This document shows, piece after piece, positions 22,610 to 32,693 of a stretch of 64,000 nt of DNA. A program made the position numbers and the translations under genes. Where the stretch lies: NCBI GenBank assembly GCA_026936335.1, contig JAPMXV010000038.1, positions 62,001 to 126,000 of the forward strand. Reading direction: 5' to 3'. The stretch is from Mantamonas sphyraenae (taxonomy: Eukaryota > CRuMs > Mantamonadidae). Position 1 is the stretch's first letter. Every line of letters begins with the position of its first letter. A model generated the notes under the pieces. The model was not told the DNA's origin. It made no database searches and saw only the letters and a list, made by a program, of their open reading frames with translations.

Positions 22610-24348
22610 GTGTTGCCACCGCCAAACTGAGACAAGAAGGCGTCCAGGTCTGTGTCAAGATCATCCATGGCGTCTTCAAACCCCCTGCGTGAGCTGGTTT
22701 TGGACTTTGTGGCTGCTGTGCGCGTGCTGCTTCTGCGTGTGGTGCCCGTTGGCTCGGGAGAGGGCGGCTCGTCAAACGCCTCTTGTGTGCTCATTTCAGC
22801 GTCGGCCACAGCTTGGGATGACTCTGCGCCACGTGCAATAAGGCTAGTGACTTCTACTTGCATGCGTTTCTGCTCTGGGGAGGCCTGTGTGTCGTCGTTT
22901 GGCACGTCTTCGGCAGCACTTGTGCGGCCACGACTGCGCGTGCGTGTGGGCGGGGTGGGGTCGTCTGAAGCAAGCACGGTGCTGGTGAGCACCTGCTCGA
23001 CAGTGTCGAGCATCTGTTCTTGGCCCTGGAAGAGCACAGTGCGCTTGTCCGGCGTGACGTTGACGTCGTAGGCCGAGGGCGACGTTTGGATGTGCACCAC
23101 GTACAGGGGAAACTTGCGCGAATCGTCAAAGTGCTCGCGATACGCCTTGTTGAGCAGTTTGGAGAGGGCCGGGTGGTCGATGGGCCGCTTGTTGACGTAG
23201 ATCAAGCCACGCGAACGGCTGTGCATGACAAGCGACGCGTTGGCGTCGGGCTTTGGCAGCCACGCTTCTATGTACACAGGCACACGCTTGGTGCCATCGG
23301 AGCCGGCGTCGCCATGGTTGCTCGCAGCGGTGTCCGATGCGGCCGCGCCTTCGTCCTGCCCGAGAATTTGGTCGCCGCTGGCCGCACTGCTGGGCGTGCT
23401 TGTGTCTGTGCTGCCACTCAGCAGCGAGTGCTGTGAGATGCTATCTGTAGAAGAGGATGATGAGGACGACGGTGTGGTGTGTGTCAACATGTACTGCGGC
23501 TGCAGAGTCATGGTGAACGAGATGAGGTGTTTCTTGAGCTGGTGGGCAACGGTTATGCCCAGCATGTGGGAGATGCACTCGCTGGTGGAGTTGAGAACAC
23601 CCTTGGTGAGGAGGGCCTTTGGGGGATTGCGCAGACGGAAGCGGACGTGTGGGTGAATGATGGCGTAGGCGGTGACGAGATCGTGCACTCGCTTGGCCTC
23701 GGCCTTGATCTGCTTGCGTTGCACCTGTGCTCGCACAGGAAGGTCACGAAACAGGTGTTCCACCGTGACAGTGGTTCCCTGCGCGGCGCTGGAGGTCTTT
23801 GTGTTTGTGACGCCGTTCTTGCTGTCCATCTCCACACTCGTGGCAACCGTGTCCACTGACGTGCGCGTAGTCAATGTCACCTGTGCCAGGGCGCACAACG
23901 AGTGCATTGCCTCGCCACGGAAGCCAAACGAGTCGAGTGTGGTGAACGAGCTCATGTCTGTAAATTTGCTCGTGCGGTACCGCTGGCCCAGGTGCTGCAG
24001 GTTGTCTGCGGCAATGCCACAGCCGTTGTCACGAACCTGGATGCTGCTCATGCCTCCGTCCTGCAGGGAAATGTCCACAGAGGTGGCACCTGCGTCCAGC
24101 GCGTTTTCCAGCAACTCCTTCACGCAGGAAGACACCGACGTGATCACCTGGCCTGTGATGGGGCGCATTTTCATGAGTGGGTGCAAGAGCGATTGGTTCA
24201 CAGTGAGTGTGAGCGTGGGAACATTGTGTGTGGTACATCAGGTGGCAGTGCCGGGGTGATTTTCGTGGCGAAGTGATCACTCACCTGCAGAGATGCGCTC
24301 GGCCACACGTCGGTCCAGTTTCTGCACGGCGGGAGCGGTGGAAGACAT
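21553..24348 (-). CDS. PMS1: MutL-family mismatch repair protein, PMS1 type
   Basis: Exon 1 (24285-24348) encodes the start through KLDRRVAERISA. A GTGAGT...CACAG intron in phase 1 joins exon 2 (21553-24152), restoring the MutL N-terminus AGQVITSVSSCVKELLENALDAGAT. The total is 887 residues. GHKL ATPase motifs are visible: E..N in motif I, DNGCGI, GFRGEAM and QGTTVTV. The C-terminal dimerisation domain ends with LKCPHGRPVFHKL. The place where PMS2/MLH3 carry the metal-binding DQHAxxE endonuclease motif reads YAMDLMHAEEVLMLW, which aligns better with human PMS1 (MutL beta, no nuclease). A Ser-rich run lies in the linker. It is inferred to pair with MLH1. Confidence 0.9.
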
Positions 24349-24473
24349 TGGATGTACACTTGAGGGAGGGGAGGAACGCAACACTGAGGCACACACGCAC
24401 GCTGGAGCACGCTGTGACACGAGTTGTGTTGTGTTGACGTGCGCAGGGCAGGGTAGAGAAAACCACACGCACA

Positions 24474-25535
24474 ATGAGCCAGGACGGCGGCTATTCCAGC
24501 GATGCCAGTGACAGCAGCACGGGCTCGTTCCACTCGGCCGTGAGCACAGCATCCCTGGACGAGAACAACGGACGGTCAGCATCGCCATCGTCGTTTATGG
24601 CGCCGATTGGCATCGGTTCTGTGCGAGCGCACCCAAGCGCTCGGGCAAGCTACGAAGCACAGGGAAGGCGCACGCCGACAGGCTCCTGGCAGCCCGACGG
24701 GCAGTGATGCGTCTGCGTCGCCTCTGTACCACCACCGCTCGAAACTGCGCTACGCAAGCACAGACGGCAGTGGAAGCAGCGGGGCGGAAGATGGCGGCTC
24801 GCCCAGAGGGGCAGCGCCACAAGTGCAGGCCAGTGCACGTGTGCCAGGCCACGAAAGCAGCCCGCCATCTTCAGGGACACACACACACACGTCAGCAGCG
24901 GGATCGAGCAGTAGTGGAGCCGACGGTGGAGCAGGCAACGTGCGACAGCGCGGAGGAAGGGGCGGCCAGAAACGAGCGCGTGGCGTGGCCCCCGTTTACT
25001 TGGCCGGCGCCGTTCCCATTCCACAGGGCCCCGGTGGCCAGCAGGCGCTCACCAAGCTCTCTGTGTTTTACATGGTGGTGGGTGCTGGCATGGCGGCGTA
25101 CTCGTACTGGATCCACGCCTCGGTGGGCAACATCTACGACACCCTTGCGTCGACGCTGGTCATCACCTACATGGCCACCTACGGCGCCACACAGGGCACC
25201 TCCAAGGCTGCCATCATCCTGTCCATGTTTCTGCAGTGGCTCCTCTCTGTATTTGTGGGCCTGCACACCTACTGGGTGCTGATGGAACCCGTGCAGAATT
25301 GGCGTCACAGCTGTGGGCCTCCTTCCTTTCTGCCCTCTTCTTCACCAACCTTATTACTCTGTACATTACCTATCGATTCCTCCTCTTTATTGGTGCCTAT
25401 TGGCGTCACGTCGAGCGCCTGCGCAAGGCCAAGGAACGCAGGGAGGGCGGCGCTGGCGGCGACACTGCCTCCAGGCGTCGCAGCCAGACTGCAGGCAGTG
25501 TGGAACTTGAGGTCAGCGATCAGGAGGATGATTGA
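24474..25535 (+). CDS. Four-helix membrane protein with long low-complexity N-terminus
   Basis: The Ser/Gly-rich, hydrophilic N-terminus of about 190 residues starts at ATG 24474. Four hydrophobic segments follow: LSVFYMVVGAGMAAYSYWI, IYDTLASTLVITYMATYGA, AIILSMFLQWLLSVFVGL and LSALFFTNLITLYITYRFLL. The tail is basic then acidic (RKAKERREGG ... SDQEDD). The reading frame moves +1 somewhere in 24607-24707 and back by -1 near 25296, so the two ends share a frame and the middle does not. This suggests two single-base assembly errors. The family is not recognised. Confidence 0.68.
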
Positions 25536-25601
25536 GGGGCAACGTGGTGGCTGTGCGAGGAGGGATGCAGGGAAACCCAAGGCAGGAAAAAAACCATCAC
25601 C

Positions 25602-26186
25602 ATGTTTGCTCGAGCCAAGACTTCGTTGCGTTGCCATGCGCCTTTGCATTCAGTCGTGACTGCACGGCACATGACTGTGTCCATGGAGGCCGGGGTGGCC
25701 CAGGGTGACGCAGAGCGGTGTCCGTACGGCCGACCTGATGATCGGAAATGGGCCACAGTGGTGCTCCGTGATGTGGAGTGGGGGCACATGGACGCGTTCC
25801 AACACGTGAATAACCTGGTCTACTTGCGCTGGTTTGAAAACGCGCGTATCGACAGCAGCATGCGTCTGTGGAGCTTCGGGTCCGACTCTGGCTCCGGAAA
25901 AAGTGAGGGCAACACCGGTCCCATCCTCGCCAGCACCAGCATCAACTTTCTGGCGGCCGTGGAATTCCCCGACCAGGTGTTGACGCAATGTCGCGTCAGC
26001 CACGTGGGTGGAAAGAGCATCAAGCAGCAGTACGAGGTCTGGTCGCGTCGGCAACAAAAAGTCGTCGCCAGCGGCGAAGCAGTCATCGTGTTCTATGACT
26101 ACAACAACAACAAGGCCATCGAATGGCCACAAGGTGTGCGCAAGGCTGTGTTGGAGTTGGATGGAGAGGTCGAGGGCGTGCTTTGA
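25602..26186 (+). CDS. Hotdog-fold acyl-CoA thioesterase (4HBT family), probably mitochondrial
   Basis: The protein has 194 residues. It starts with a basic, Ser-rich presequence (MFARAKTSLRCHAPLHSVV) consistent with mitochondrial import. The hotdog core has the hallmark DAFQHVNNLVYLRWFENAR, whose first Asp is the family's catalytic acid and whose HVNN sits at the substrate site. A later strand reads SINFLAAVEFPDQV. It is predicted to hydrolyse acyl-CoA thioesters. It is single-exon and ends 33 bp before the next start codon. Confidence 0.88.
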   Translation: MFARAKTSLRCHAPLHSVVTARHMTVSMEAGVAQGDAERCPYGRPDDRKWATVVLRDVEWGHMDAFQHVNNLVYLRWFENARIDSSMRLWSFGSDSGSGKSEGNTGPILASTSINFLAAVEFPDQVLTQCRVSHVGGKSIKQQYEVWSRRQQKVVASGEAVIVFYDYNNNKAIEWPQGVRKAVLELDGEVEGVL

Positions 26187-26219
26187 AACAACACAACCGT
26201 AAAGAGCGATTGGAAACCC

Positions 26220-26727
26220 ATGGATCTCGTGTCTGTTGCTGATGACAACATTCGACAACAGTCTGCGCTGTCCATTTGTTTGAATCTTGCAGGCGCCGTC
26301 TCTTCTGTTCTGGCGCTTGTGTTTGTGCCGGGGATTGAAGGAGACGGCTTGGCGATCGCCACCGTTGTACTCTTTCTGGTCAGCGCTGCCGTTGGTATTT
26401 GTCTCAATGCATTGGCGCTGGTGGAAGTGTACACGGGCAACACCTTTGCCATGGGTGTGTCCAGCCTGTCCTTCTTTGTCGGGCTGATTTTGTGCGTTGA
26501 GGCTCGGGTGTCGCAGAACGCAGGCCTGGACCTGGAACTGACACCTGGGTTGACTGTGGATTGCTTACAGGATGTTTGTGCACACCGACTTCTGGCTTTC
26601 CACAACGATGGGACAAGTTCTGTACGGTGTGCAGATCTCCGTCGTGGTTCTCTCGTGCTGCCTCGTCGTGTGTTTCGTTTGTGTACTAGGCACAGCCTAC
26701 AATGACAGGGTGCGGATATTTACGTAA
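26220..26727 (+). CDS. Small four-helix membrane protein, family member 1 (outside palindrome, left)
   Basis: Exon 1 (26220 to about 26509) holds three hydrophobic helices, the first ending VLALVFVPGIEG. Exon 2 (26571-26727) follows a strong acceptor TTGCTTACAG and encodes HTDFWLSTTMGQ and a fourth helix (QISVVVLSCCLVVCFVCVLG). A phase-2 junction, as in the two related genes in this window, gives 148 residues. The donor (GTCGCA) is the weakest part of the model. The family signature shared with genes at 27430, 42431 and 43560 is a first helix followed by VPG-x-(W/E)-G, and an intron just before the fourth helix. No database family is recognised. Confidence 0.7.
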
Positions 26728-26913
26728 CAACTGGGAATGGGGAGGTGGGGGGTGGGAAGGCGAAAGGGAGCAGGAGGGGACAGAGACGGAGCTGTGCTTT
26801 TGCGCAGTGGTGCCAACGGATGGACGTGGTTGCGAGGGATGGCAGAATCAACGCATTACGCACACGGAATACATAGCATCAGGTGCGATACTCGACGATT
26901 GGGTCAAAGAATC

Positions 26914-26924
26914 AAAAAAAAAAA
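26914..26924 (-). terminator. Oligo-T terminator of 5S rRNA copy 1
   Basis: An 11-base T run on the minus strand, 7 bases past the 5S 3' end, is a typical RNA polymerase III stop. Confidence 0.75.
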
Positions 26925-26931
26925 GAGAATT

Positions 26932-27049
26932 ACCAACGTCACAGCCAATTCCCTTGAGGTCCCCCATCAAAGTACTACGGCTGCCATCTCCAGCTTAACG
27001 GTGGGGTTCGGCAGGGACCCTGTGCTTTCTGGAGTGTTTGAACGTTGGT
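26932..27049 (-). rRNA. 5S rRNA, copy 1
   Basis: The gene is 118 nt, the normal 5S length. The ends pair as helix I: 5' ACCAACGTT with 3' GACGTTGGT. Conserved 5S elements appear in order: GTTAAGC with the A-box-like GTTAAGCTGGAG (positions 51-62), AGTACTT (74-80), the C-box-like TGATGGGGGACC (81-92) and GGGAATT. A T run follows the 3' end. It is identical to the other three copies in this window. Confidence 0.93.
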
Positions 27050-27429
27050 TAGTTTCGATGAGAGGTGTCTGGGGTGCGGACCCGAGCCACCAGACGAGGC
27101 TTGTGTCAGCTTGCGACCACATCGGATTTCTTCAGCACTTGATTTCGCCACACAGCCATTCACTGGGACTCCCACCGGGATTGGTGTGGAGTGATAAAAG
27201 GGATTGGCACATCAGTGGGGATGGGATTTGGCTGCGTGTGGTGGTATGAGAGCACAGGTGACAATTGCGAGGGTTCATGCCAGGTTCAATGCCGGCTTCC
27301 AGCACCCAGACGTGACTTTGGGTGTGCGTGGAGCGGGTTACTCCGCATCACGTGTGACATACGAACCAGGATGTGGACAGAACCGGTGTGGTGCGGTTGA
27401 CGAGGCACAGCGATTCGAAAAAGGCACGC
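27050..27429. other. Gap between 5S copy 1 and small membrane-protein gene
   Basis: The first 110 bases or so (5' of the 5S gene) are shared with the region upstream of 5S copy 2 and the right-arm copies, for example gatttcttcagcacttgat. This suggests conserved 5S 5' flanking sequence. The rest (27180-27429) would be the promoter/5' leader of the gene at 27430. I see no other gene. Confidence 0.5.
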
Positions 27430-27916
27430 ATGGCCACGCCACGGTTCGTGGAAGGACCACTGCAAAGGGACCTTCAGCGCGCAAGCGCCATGTGCGTGTT
27501 GAAAGGAGTTGCTGGCCTGGTGGGACTGTTGGTTGTCCCTGGCGCGTGGGGCAGCGTGATGCAGATCCTCTCTGCGGCTCTGCTCGTTCTAGACGCGGGC
27601 ATCGGCTTCACGGTGTTTAAGCGTGGACTGGCAGGCACACACCCCCCTGGATGGGTAATCAATGTGCTGCTGGCCCTGCCTGTTGTCGCAATGACGTTGT
27701 ACGTGGCTGGAAGTGAGGAAAGGTAGCAGAAGTCGCCCCACACTCACATCCCATGTGCGACACAACACCAGAACGTTTCTGAGGGCGGGTGACTGGTTCT
27801 CCAGTTTCTTGGGTGCTGTGTTCTTTGTGTTGGTTGTCGTGTCTGTCCCGTTGGGGATCTACGCCTGCATCAACCTGAAGATCACCCTGGATTTCCAACG
27901 CACACGGAAAAGGTGA
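27430..27916 (+). CDS. Small four-helix membrane protein, family member 2 (left-arm copy)
   Basis: Exon 1 (27430-27722) and exon 2 (27772-27916) are joined across a 49-nt intron (GTAGCA...ACCAG, phase 2) and give 145 residues. Helix 1 has GLVGLLVVPGAWG, helix 2 VMQILSAALLVLDAG, helix 3 VINVLLALPVVAMTLYVAG and helix 4 FLGAVFFVLVVVSVPLGIYA. The C-terminus is basic (QRTRKR). It lies between two 5S genes on the opposite strand. The right-arm copy differs at residue 2 (Ala here, Thr there). Function is unknown. Confidence 0.75.
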
Positions 27917-28132
27917 CTGCAATGAACAGCATGGGTGATACGGTGTATAGAAGTGGAGAGTCGATGGGGTGTAGGGTGACGATGGAGAGTGGAAAGGCAG
28001 CACCTGCAGCGCTGGGTTTGTCGCGTCGTCACCACGATGCAATGTAGCTTCGAGCAAAGTGATGGACGAGGTGGATACACTCTTCCATGCATGCGCATGA
28101 CGATGCGGAAACAAAAAGAGGATGGTGAGGTG

Positions 28133-28146
28133 AAAAAGAGCAAAAA
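28133..28146 (-). terminator. Oligo-T terminator of 5S rRNA copy 2
   Basis: Two T5 runs (28142-28146 and 28133-28137) follow the 5S 3' end on the minus strand. Confidence 0.65.
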
Positions 28147-28153
28147 GAGAATT

Positions 28154-28271
28154 ACCAACGTCACAGCCAATTCCCTTGAGGTCCCCCATCAAAGTACTAC
28201 GGCTGCCATCTCCAGCTTAACGGTGGGGTTCGGCAGGGACCCTGTGCTTTCTGGAGTGTTTGAACGTTGGT
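28154..28271 (-). rRNA. 5S rRNA, copy 2
   Basis: It is identical over 118 nt to copy 1, with the same helix I pairing and A-box/C-box-like internal elements. It lies 1.2 kb from copy 1 in the same orientation and flanks the small membrane-protein gene. Confidence 0.93.
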
Positions 28272-28729
28272 TAGGTTTGATGGGAGGTGTCGGGGGTGGG
28301 GACCCGAGCCACAAGACGAGGCTTGTGTCAGCTTGCGACCAGCTCGGATTTCTTCAGCACTTGATATCGCCACACAGCCATCAACAGGACACATCGACCC
28401 CCGTCACGTCCTGCAGCCACCCATATCCTTGACCACACGCGTCCGTCCAGTCTCAACCATTCCCTGTGCTGCTTACAGTGATCGCAAGTACATTTCCCTT
28501 CGAAACCTCCTCCCACGTCTCACACCCAACCCTGCCCTCCGCACATCCCACAGTCACACCTCAGCCCATACCGTACACACACCAACCCCACAACCCAGCC
28601 CCATTATCATCCCTTTATCCTCCTCCTCGACCCCATGTCCTAGCCGTTTCTCCTCGCAAGCCACTGCCCACACTCCCCCTGCCCCTCCTCCAGCTCATCT
28701 CCACCCACACACACTTCCACACCCCTCTC
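28272..28729. other. Gap between 5S copy 2 and two-helix protein
   Basis: The first 110 bases or so are the conserved 5' flank of the 5S gene. The remainder is strongly pyrimidine-rich on the plus strand and shows no coding or RNA signal. It is matched, with small indels, at 41616-42074. Confidence 0.5.
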
Positions 28730-29050
28730 TCAATGGATGTCTTCCGACTCGTCTTCCTCCAAAACTGCGTTGATCGGCCGCACGCGAATGGGTTTCCGCA
28801 CCGTTTGACCAAACCAGTACCACCGCACAAACGCCGCCACCACAAGCACTGCCGCAAGTGCAAACAGCAGCGGCACCTCCAGAGGCCACGACAGGCCTGT
28901 GCTGTCCGCAGCCAGTGGCTCTCTATACAGCACTGCCACCACACAAAACACCACCGTGCCTCCAAAGCACATCAGCTGGCCCCACCGATCCAGCTGCCTC
29001 GCCTTTCTGCGCTCCCCTTCCATCGCTGCATCCTTCACCGGTGTCAACAT
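28730..29050 (-). CDS. Two-helix membrane protein (left-arm copy)
   Basis: The first ATG at 29050 gives 106 residues: a charged start (MEGERRKARQLDRW), two membrane helices (LMCFGGTVVFCVVAVLY and PLLFALAAVLVVAAFVRWYWF), a basic stretch and an acidic end (EEDESEDIH). The start codon lies only 48 bp after the stop of the hydrolase on the same strand, and this pairing is preserved in both palindrome arms. Co-transcription is possible but unproven. No family recognised. Confidence 0.68.
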   Translation of the reverse strand: MLTPVKDAAMEGERRKARQLDRWGQLMCFGGTVVFCVVAVLYREPLAADSTGLSWPLEVPLLFALAAVLVVAAFVRWYWFGQTVRKPIRVRPINAVLEEDESEDIH

Positions 29051-29098
29051 GCCCTGTGTCTTCTCCACTCGGTGTCTCTGCAATCCCTGCGTCGATGT

Positions 29099-30373
29099 TT
29101 ACTCTGCCCCTCCCAACGCACCCAGGATGTCCACCACTGCCCCTGCCAGTCGCTCGGGACACTGCTCCTGCAGAAAGTGTCCTGCCGTGTCCACCAGCTC
29201 AATGGGTCCCTTGTTCAGCTTGGCCATGCGGTAGTGCACCTTGCCCAGGATCGGATCCCGCGTGCCCCACACCCCGCGCCACTCGCCCCTGTACGCAGTG
29301 AACCAGTCATCGGTCATTTCAAACACAGCCAACGAATCGTGTGTCGGCGTGTTGGGCACCATCTTGGCCATGGCCAACGGTGCCGCACGGTCTCGGTGTG
29401 CTCGGAACGGAAACATGTACGCACGCGTCTCTGCAGACAGAATGCGCAGCGAATGCGAGTCACCCTGCACTGCATTCAGGTTGTGCATGGGGAACAGGAA
29501 GGGACGGAACACCCACGGAGCCACGGCTGTGTGTGAGAACCGGTGGAACCATGTGTTGTGGAACTTCTTGGGCACAGACACCGCTGTGTTGGCATACACC
29601 ACTCCCTGGATCGCAACCTGCGTCTCTGCCTCCAGTCGTGCTGCCACAGCTGTCACCGTCGGTCCTCCCCAGTCCTGGCCCATGATCAGCACGGGCAACT
29701 CGCTGTCCACGCCAAGTGCCTTGACCACACTCGTCACCACACTCACGTGCAGCGCCAGACACCCGGCCATGGCATCGTTGTCTGGTTTCCCACTCAATCC
29801 ACAGCCCATCAGATCCGGCGCAATCACACGCAGTCCCTGCGCCGCCTCTAAACCCTCCAGCGCCTTGATCACCTTCCGCCACAGAAACGACCACGTCGGA
29901 TTCCCGTGGAACATCAACACCGTCGCACGCACCGGTGTGTCTGCACCCCCAATCACATGGTCAACCACATGCACAGGCAATGCCCAGTCGTCACTGTGCA
30001 CCACACAAGCACGACGACGCACAGCAAACACACTCTCCACCTCTTCCGGCAACGCTGGCACCTTGTCCAGCAACTCCACCTCGTGGGTGTGCTTCGCCAG
30101 ACTGCGCATTGCCTCTTTGTCTCCTGCACGCACGTTTGCTTCCACCCACCGTCCTCCGTCCATCGACATGGCACGCACTCCACGGGGACACACCTCTGCC
30201 ACACACTTGTTCAACTCAGCCTCATACCCTTCTTGCTGCTTGATCCCATCTGCACTCAGCCCCGCTGGCATTTGCACATAGTTCGTCACCACGTACAGCA
30301 CAACCACAAGCAACACCAGTGCGCAAAGAGCCCAACACGCAACCTGCGCTGCCAACGTGCCAACGTTCTCCAT
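29099..30373 (-). CDS. Membrane-anchored haloalkane-dehalogenase-like alpha/beta hydrolase (left-arm copy)
   Basis: The protein has 424 residues. An N-terminal helix (ALCALVLLVVVLYVV) anchors it to a membrane. Catalytic blocks are HGNPTWSFLW (oxyanion hole), DLMGCGLSGKP, nucleophile GQDWGG with Asp rather than Ser, a probable acid in GTRDPILG and the catalytic His in GHFLQE. HGNPTWS plus an Asp in GxDWGG is the haloalkane dehalogenase/epoxide hydrolase pattern; the physiological substrate is unknown. The ATG at 30373 is the first in frame. The preceding in-frame codons are GTG only and differ between the two arms, which supports this start. It is divergent from the F-box gene. Confidence 0.88.
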   Translation of the reverse strand: MENVGTLAAQVACWALCALVLLVVVLYVVTNYVQMPAGLSADGIKQQEGYEAELNKCVAEVCPRGVRAMSMDGGRWVEANVRAGDKEAMRSLAKHTHEVELLDKVPALPEEVESVFAVRRRACVVHSDDWALPVHVVDHVIGGADTPVRATVLMFHGNPTWSFLWRKVIKALEGLEAAQGLRVIAPDLMGCGLSGKPDNDAMAGCLALHVSVVTSVVKALGVDSELPVLIMGQDWGGPTVTAVAARLEAETQVAIQGVVYANTAVSVPKKFHNTWFHRFSHTAVAPWVFRPFLFPMHNLNAVQGDSHSLRILSAETRAYMFPFRAHRDRAAPLAMAKMVPNTPTHDSLAVFEMTDDWFTAYRGEWRGVWGTRDPILGKVHYRMAKLNKGPIELVDTAGHFLQEQCPERLAGAVVDILGALGGAE

Positions 30374-30673
30374 CACGGGATGTCTTGGCACAGCCTTCGC
30401 ATCACCCAACCCATCGTCCTCGCCCTCGTCCTCCACACCCACTGTGTCTGTGCGAAAGGCGCTTTTTCACTCGTGTCACCTCCTACGGCGCCCGGGATCT
30501 TTGCGTCGGCGGGTTTTGTTGTGATTTGCGAAAGGCGCCTTGCGCCTATCGACCAAACTCAACCCTGGGCTCCTCGGTGGCACCGACACACATTGGACGC
30601 AGAGCACACCACCCACATCCGACCTTAGAACACACCAAACACACGTGCGAAGCGATCAGCACTCGGGATAGAG
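30374..30673. promoter_or_regulatory. Divergent intergenic region, hydrolase / F-box (left arm)
   Basis: About 300 bp separate the hydrolase and F-box start codons. A GGCGCC-rich segment with a short repeat (aggcgcttttt and aaggcgccttgcgcc, about 30459-30547) is visible. No RNA gene was found. Confidence 0.4.
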
Positions 30674-32611
30674 ATGCGTCGCAGTAGGAGAACTCAAGAC
30701 GGCGGGATGGAACTGGAGTCGCTGGGAGGAAGCGAAGTGAGGCGAACCAAAACACACGCATCGATGTACAGTCGCAAGGAACGGCATGGGAAGAGGACAG
30801 AGCATGGCGGGCGTGGGTATGGCCGTGCGGTGGTTGGCGGAAGGGCGACGGAGGCTTTTTTGAAGACCGGATGGAAGGAAACGGCCGCAGGACAGAAAGG
30901 TCCAGGGGGTGGAAACAGGTATGTGGAGGAAGGGATGGAGACAGAGAGCGTGAGTGGAAGCAGCAGCGAGTCGGAGGTGGAGTGTGGAGACTGTGAAACG
31001 TGCCTGGGCTTCTCTGGGGAGGAGGGAAGGTGGTGTGGGACAAAGAGCGGAAGGGACCGCGACGGAGGAGGAGGAGGGAGCGACGGCGGAGTGCACACGC
31101 TGGACATGGTGACGCTTCGGCTGCCGACGAGGACGGGAGAGGAAGGGGCACAGCGATTGCAGCAGTTGCAGATGCTGGCACAGAAGCAGTCAGAGTCAGA
31201 GTCGGAGGGTGACGTGGAGGAGGAGGGGGCGGAAGGAATGGAGACGGAGAGCTCGGGGAGCAGCAGCAGCCGAAAGAGGATGAGGAAGAAGCACAAGCAA
31301 GCAAGTGGGTTTGATGCACTGCCAGCCGCGGTGGTACAACACATCTTTTCGTATCTGGATCACAAGGACCTGGCACACGGGGTGGCAGGGACGAGCAAGC
31401 GGTTTCGGCTGTTGAGCAACAGCGACGCGGCATGGAAGGCAGCGTTTGTGCGCTTCTTTGGGTACACACCGCGGCATCCGTGTCCTGTGTACTTGAACAA
31501 GCCACTGGACCTTGCCGAAGACAGCACGAGCGAACAACGGATGGTGATGCAGAGCCTGTACGAACAATACCAGGGCAACGCACTGCACCTGCCCGACCAG
31601 GCGTATCGGCACTGCTTTGTCAAGTGCTACCTGGCCGGACTGTCGCACTGCTACGAGAAGCAACGGCGTGCGCGCTCACGTGACTCGACGCCGCAGGTGA
31701 GTGTGGAGGGCCTGTGGGAGGAACTGGGAGACGACGAGACACGATATGCCTACGCAGTGCGTGTGGCAGAGAGCGTGGCACGTCAGAAGGAGGCAAAGAA
31801 GCAGTATCGCAAAGCATACGTGGGGGCATACCTGTTTGGGGAGTTTATGCGGATCACAGAGGAGGAGTTGGAGAGTGGAGAGGAGGTGGGGGTGGAGGAG
31901 GCAAGCTACGTGGGGATGGCAGTGCAGTTTTGCCAGATGAGTGTGTACAAAGGATTGGCACTGCGCAACATGGGCTATCTGACGGGGTCGTCGTATGCGT
32001 ACGTGGAGGTGCTGAACACGTGCAAGCGTGCAAAGCGGTACCTGGGCGGCTGGGAGCCGACGCAGCTGCGGGACTTTCGAGCGACGGCGTATGTGAACCT
32101 GAGTGTGGTGTACAACGAAGGCAAGCTGTACGGGACGGCGCTGGAGTGCATTGACGCAGGGGTGCCGCTGATGCAGGAGCTGATGAAGGAGGTGGAGGTG
32201 GACGGGGAGGCGGAGGTGCTGGAGTTTGAGGACAGAGTGGTGGAGAGGCTGGAGGAGGCCGGAGAGGAGGTGCCGCAGGTGCACAGCGAGAACAGCGTGT
32301 ATGCGGCCAGACTGATGCATCTGCTGAACAACCGTGTGGATGTGCGACTGAAGCTGGGCGAACCGCTGCGCAACGTGGTGGGGGACCTGGCGTTGGTGGG
32401 CAGTGTGGGAGACTTTTACCTGTCACTGTACGACTGGGAGGTGGGACGTGTGCCGGAGCACCTGTACAACGCCATGCACGACGTGTACCTGTGTGTGCTG
32501 TGTCTGGGAGAGGCAGAGACGCGAGAGTGCGTGCGTCTGCTGAATGAGGAGCACTCGGGCTTGTCAGGCTTCTTTCATGCGCTATCGCGAGAGTGGCAGG
32601 ACGAAGAGTGA
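30674..32611 (+). CDS. F-box protein (left-arm copy)
   Basis: The protein has 645 residues in a single exon. Residues 1-210 are charged low complexity (Gly/Glu/Ser-rich). A canonical F-box follows at about 212-260 (ALPAAVVQHIFSYLDHKDL ... FRLLSNSDAAWKAAF), the Skp1-binding motif of SCF ubiquitin ligases. The rest is helical and may be TPR-like (AYVNLSVVYNEGKLYGTALECIDAG). It is inferred to be a substrate adaptor for ubiquitination; the substrate is unknown. The right-arm copy differs by at least two residues (Tyr/His in GGGNR-x-VEEG; Lys/Arg in RKRMR-x-KHK). Confidence 0.88.
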   Translation: MRRSRRTQDGGMELESLGGSEVRRTKTHASMYSRKERHGKRTEHGGRGYGRAVVGGRATEAFLKTGWKETAAGQKGPGGGNRYVEEGMETESVSGSSSESEVECGDCETCLGFSGEEGRWCGTKSGRDRDGGGGGSDGGVHTLDMVTLRLPTRTGEEGAQRLQQLQMLAQKQSESESEGDVEEEGAEGMETESSGSSSSRKRMRKKHKQASGFDALPAAVVQHIFSYLDHKDLAHGVAGTSKRFRLLSNSDAAWKAAFVRFFGYTPRHPCPVYLNKPLDLAEDSTSEQRMVMQSLYEQYQGNALHLPDQAYRHCFVKCYLAGLSHCYEKQRRARSRDSTPQVSVEGLWEELGDDETRYAYAVRVAESVARQKEAKKQYRKAYVGAYLFGEFMRITEEELESGEEVGVEEASYVGMAVQFCQMSVYKGLALRNMGYLTGSSYAYVEVLNTCKRAKRYLGGWEPTQLRDFRATAYVNLSVVYNEGKLYGTALECIDAGVPLMQELMKEVEVDGEAEVLEFEDRVVERLEEAGEEVPQVHSENSVYAARLMHLLNNRVDVRLKLGEPLRNVVGDLALVGSVGDFYLSLYDWEVGRVPEHLYNAMHDVYLCVLCLGEAETRECVRLLNEEHSGLSGFFHALSREWQDEE

Positions 32612-32693
32612 AGAGAGAGAGGGATGGTGGTGGTCAACAATGGTATTTAGTATTTACAGCACCCTGGGTGATTGGGTGATTGGGGGGGGGGGA

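Noticed and set aside
26932-28271. tRNA genes in the conserved blocks upstream of the 5S genes
   Set aside because: GGTCGCAAGC-like segments do not form a cloverleaf and lack a TPsiC loop. They are better read as 5S 5' flank.
30443-30448. Upstream in-frame GTG as start of the hydrolase
   Set aside because: The codon context differs between the two arms, and the first ATG (30373 / 39972) directly precedes the membrane helix.
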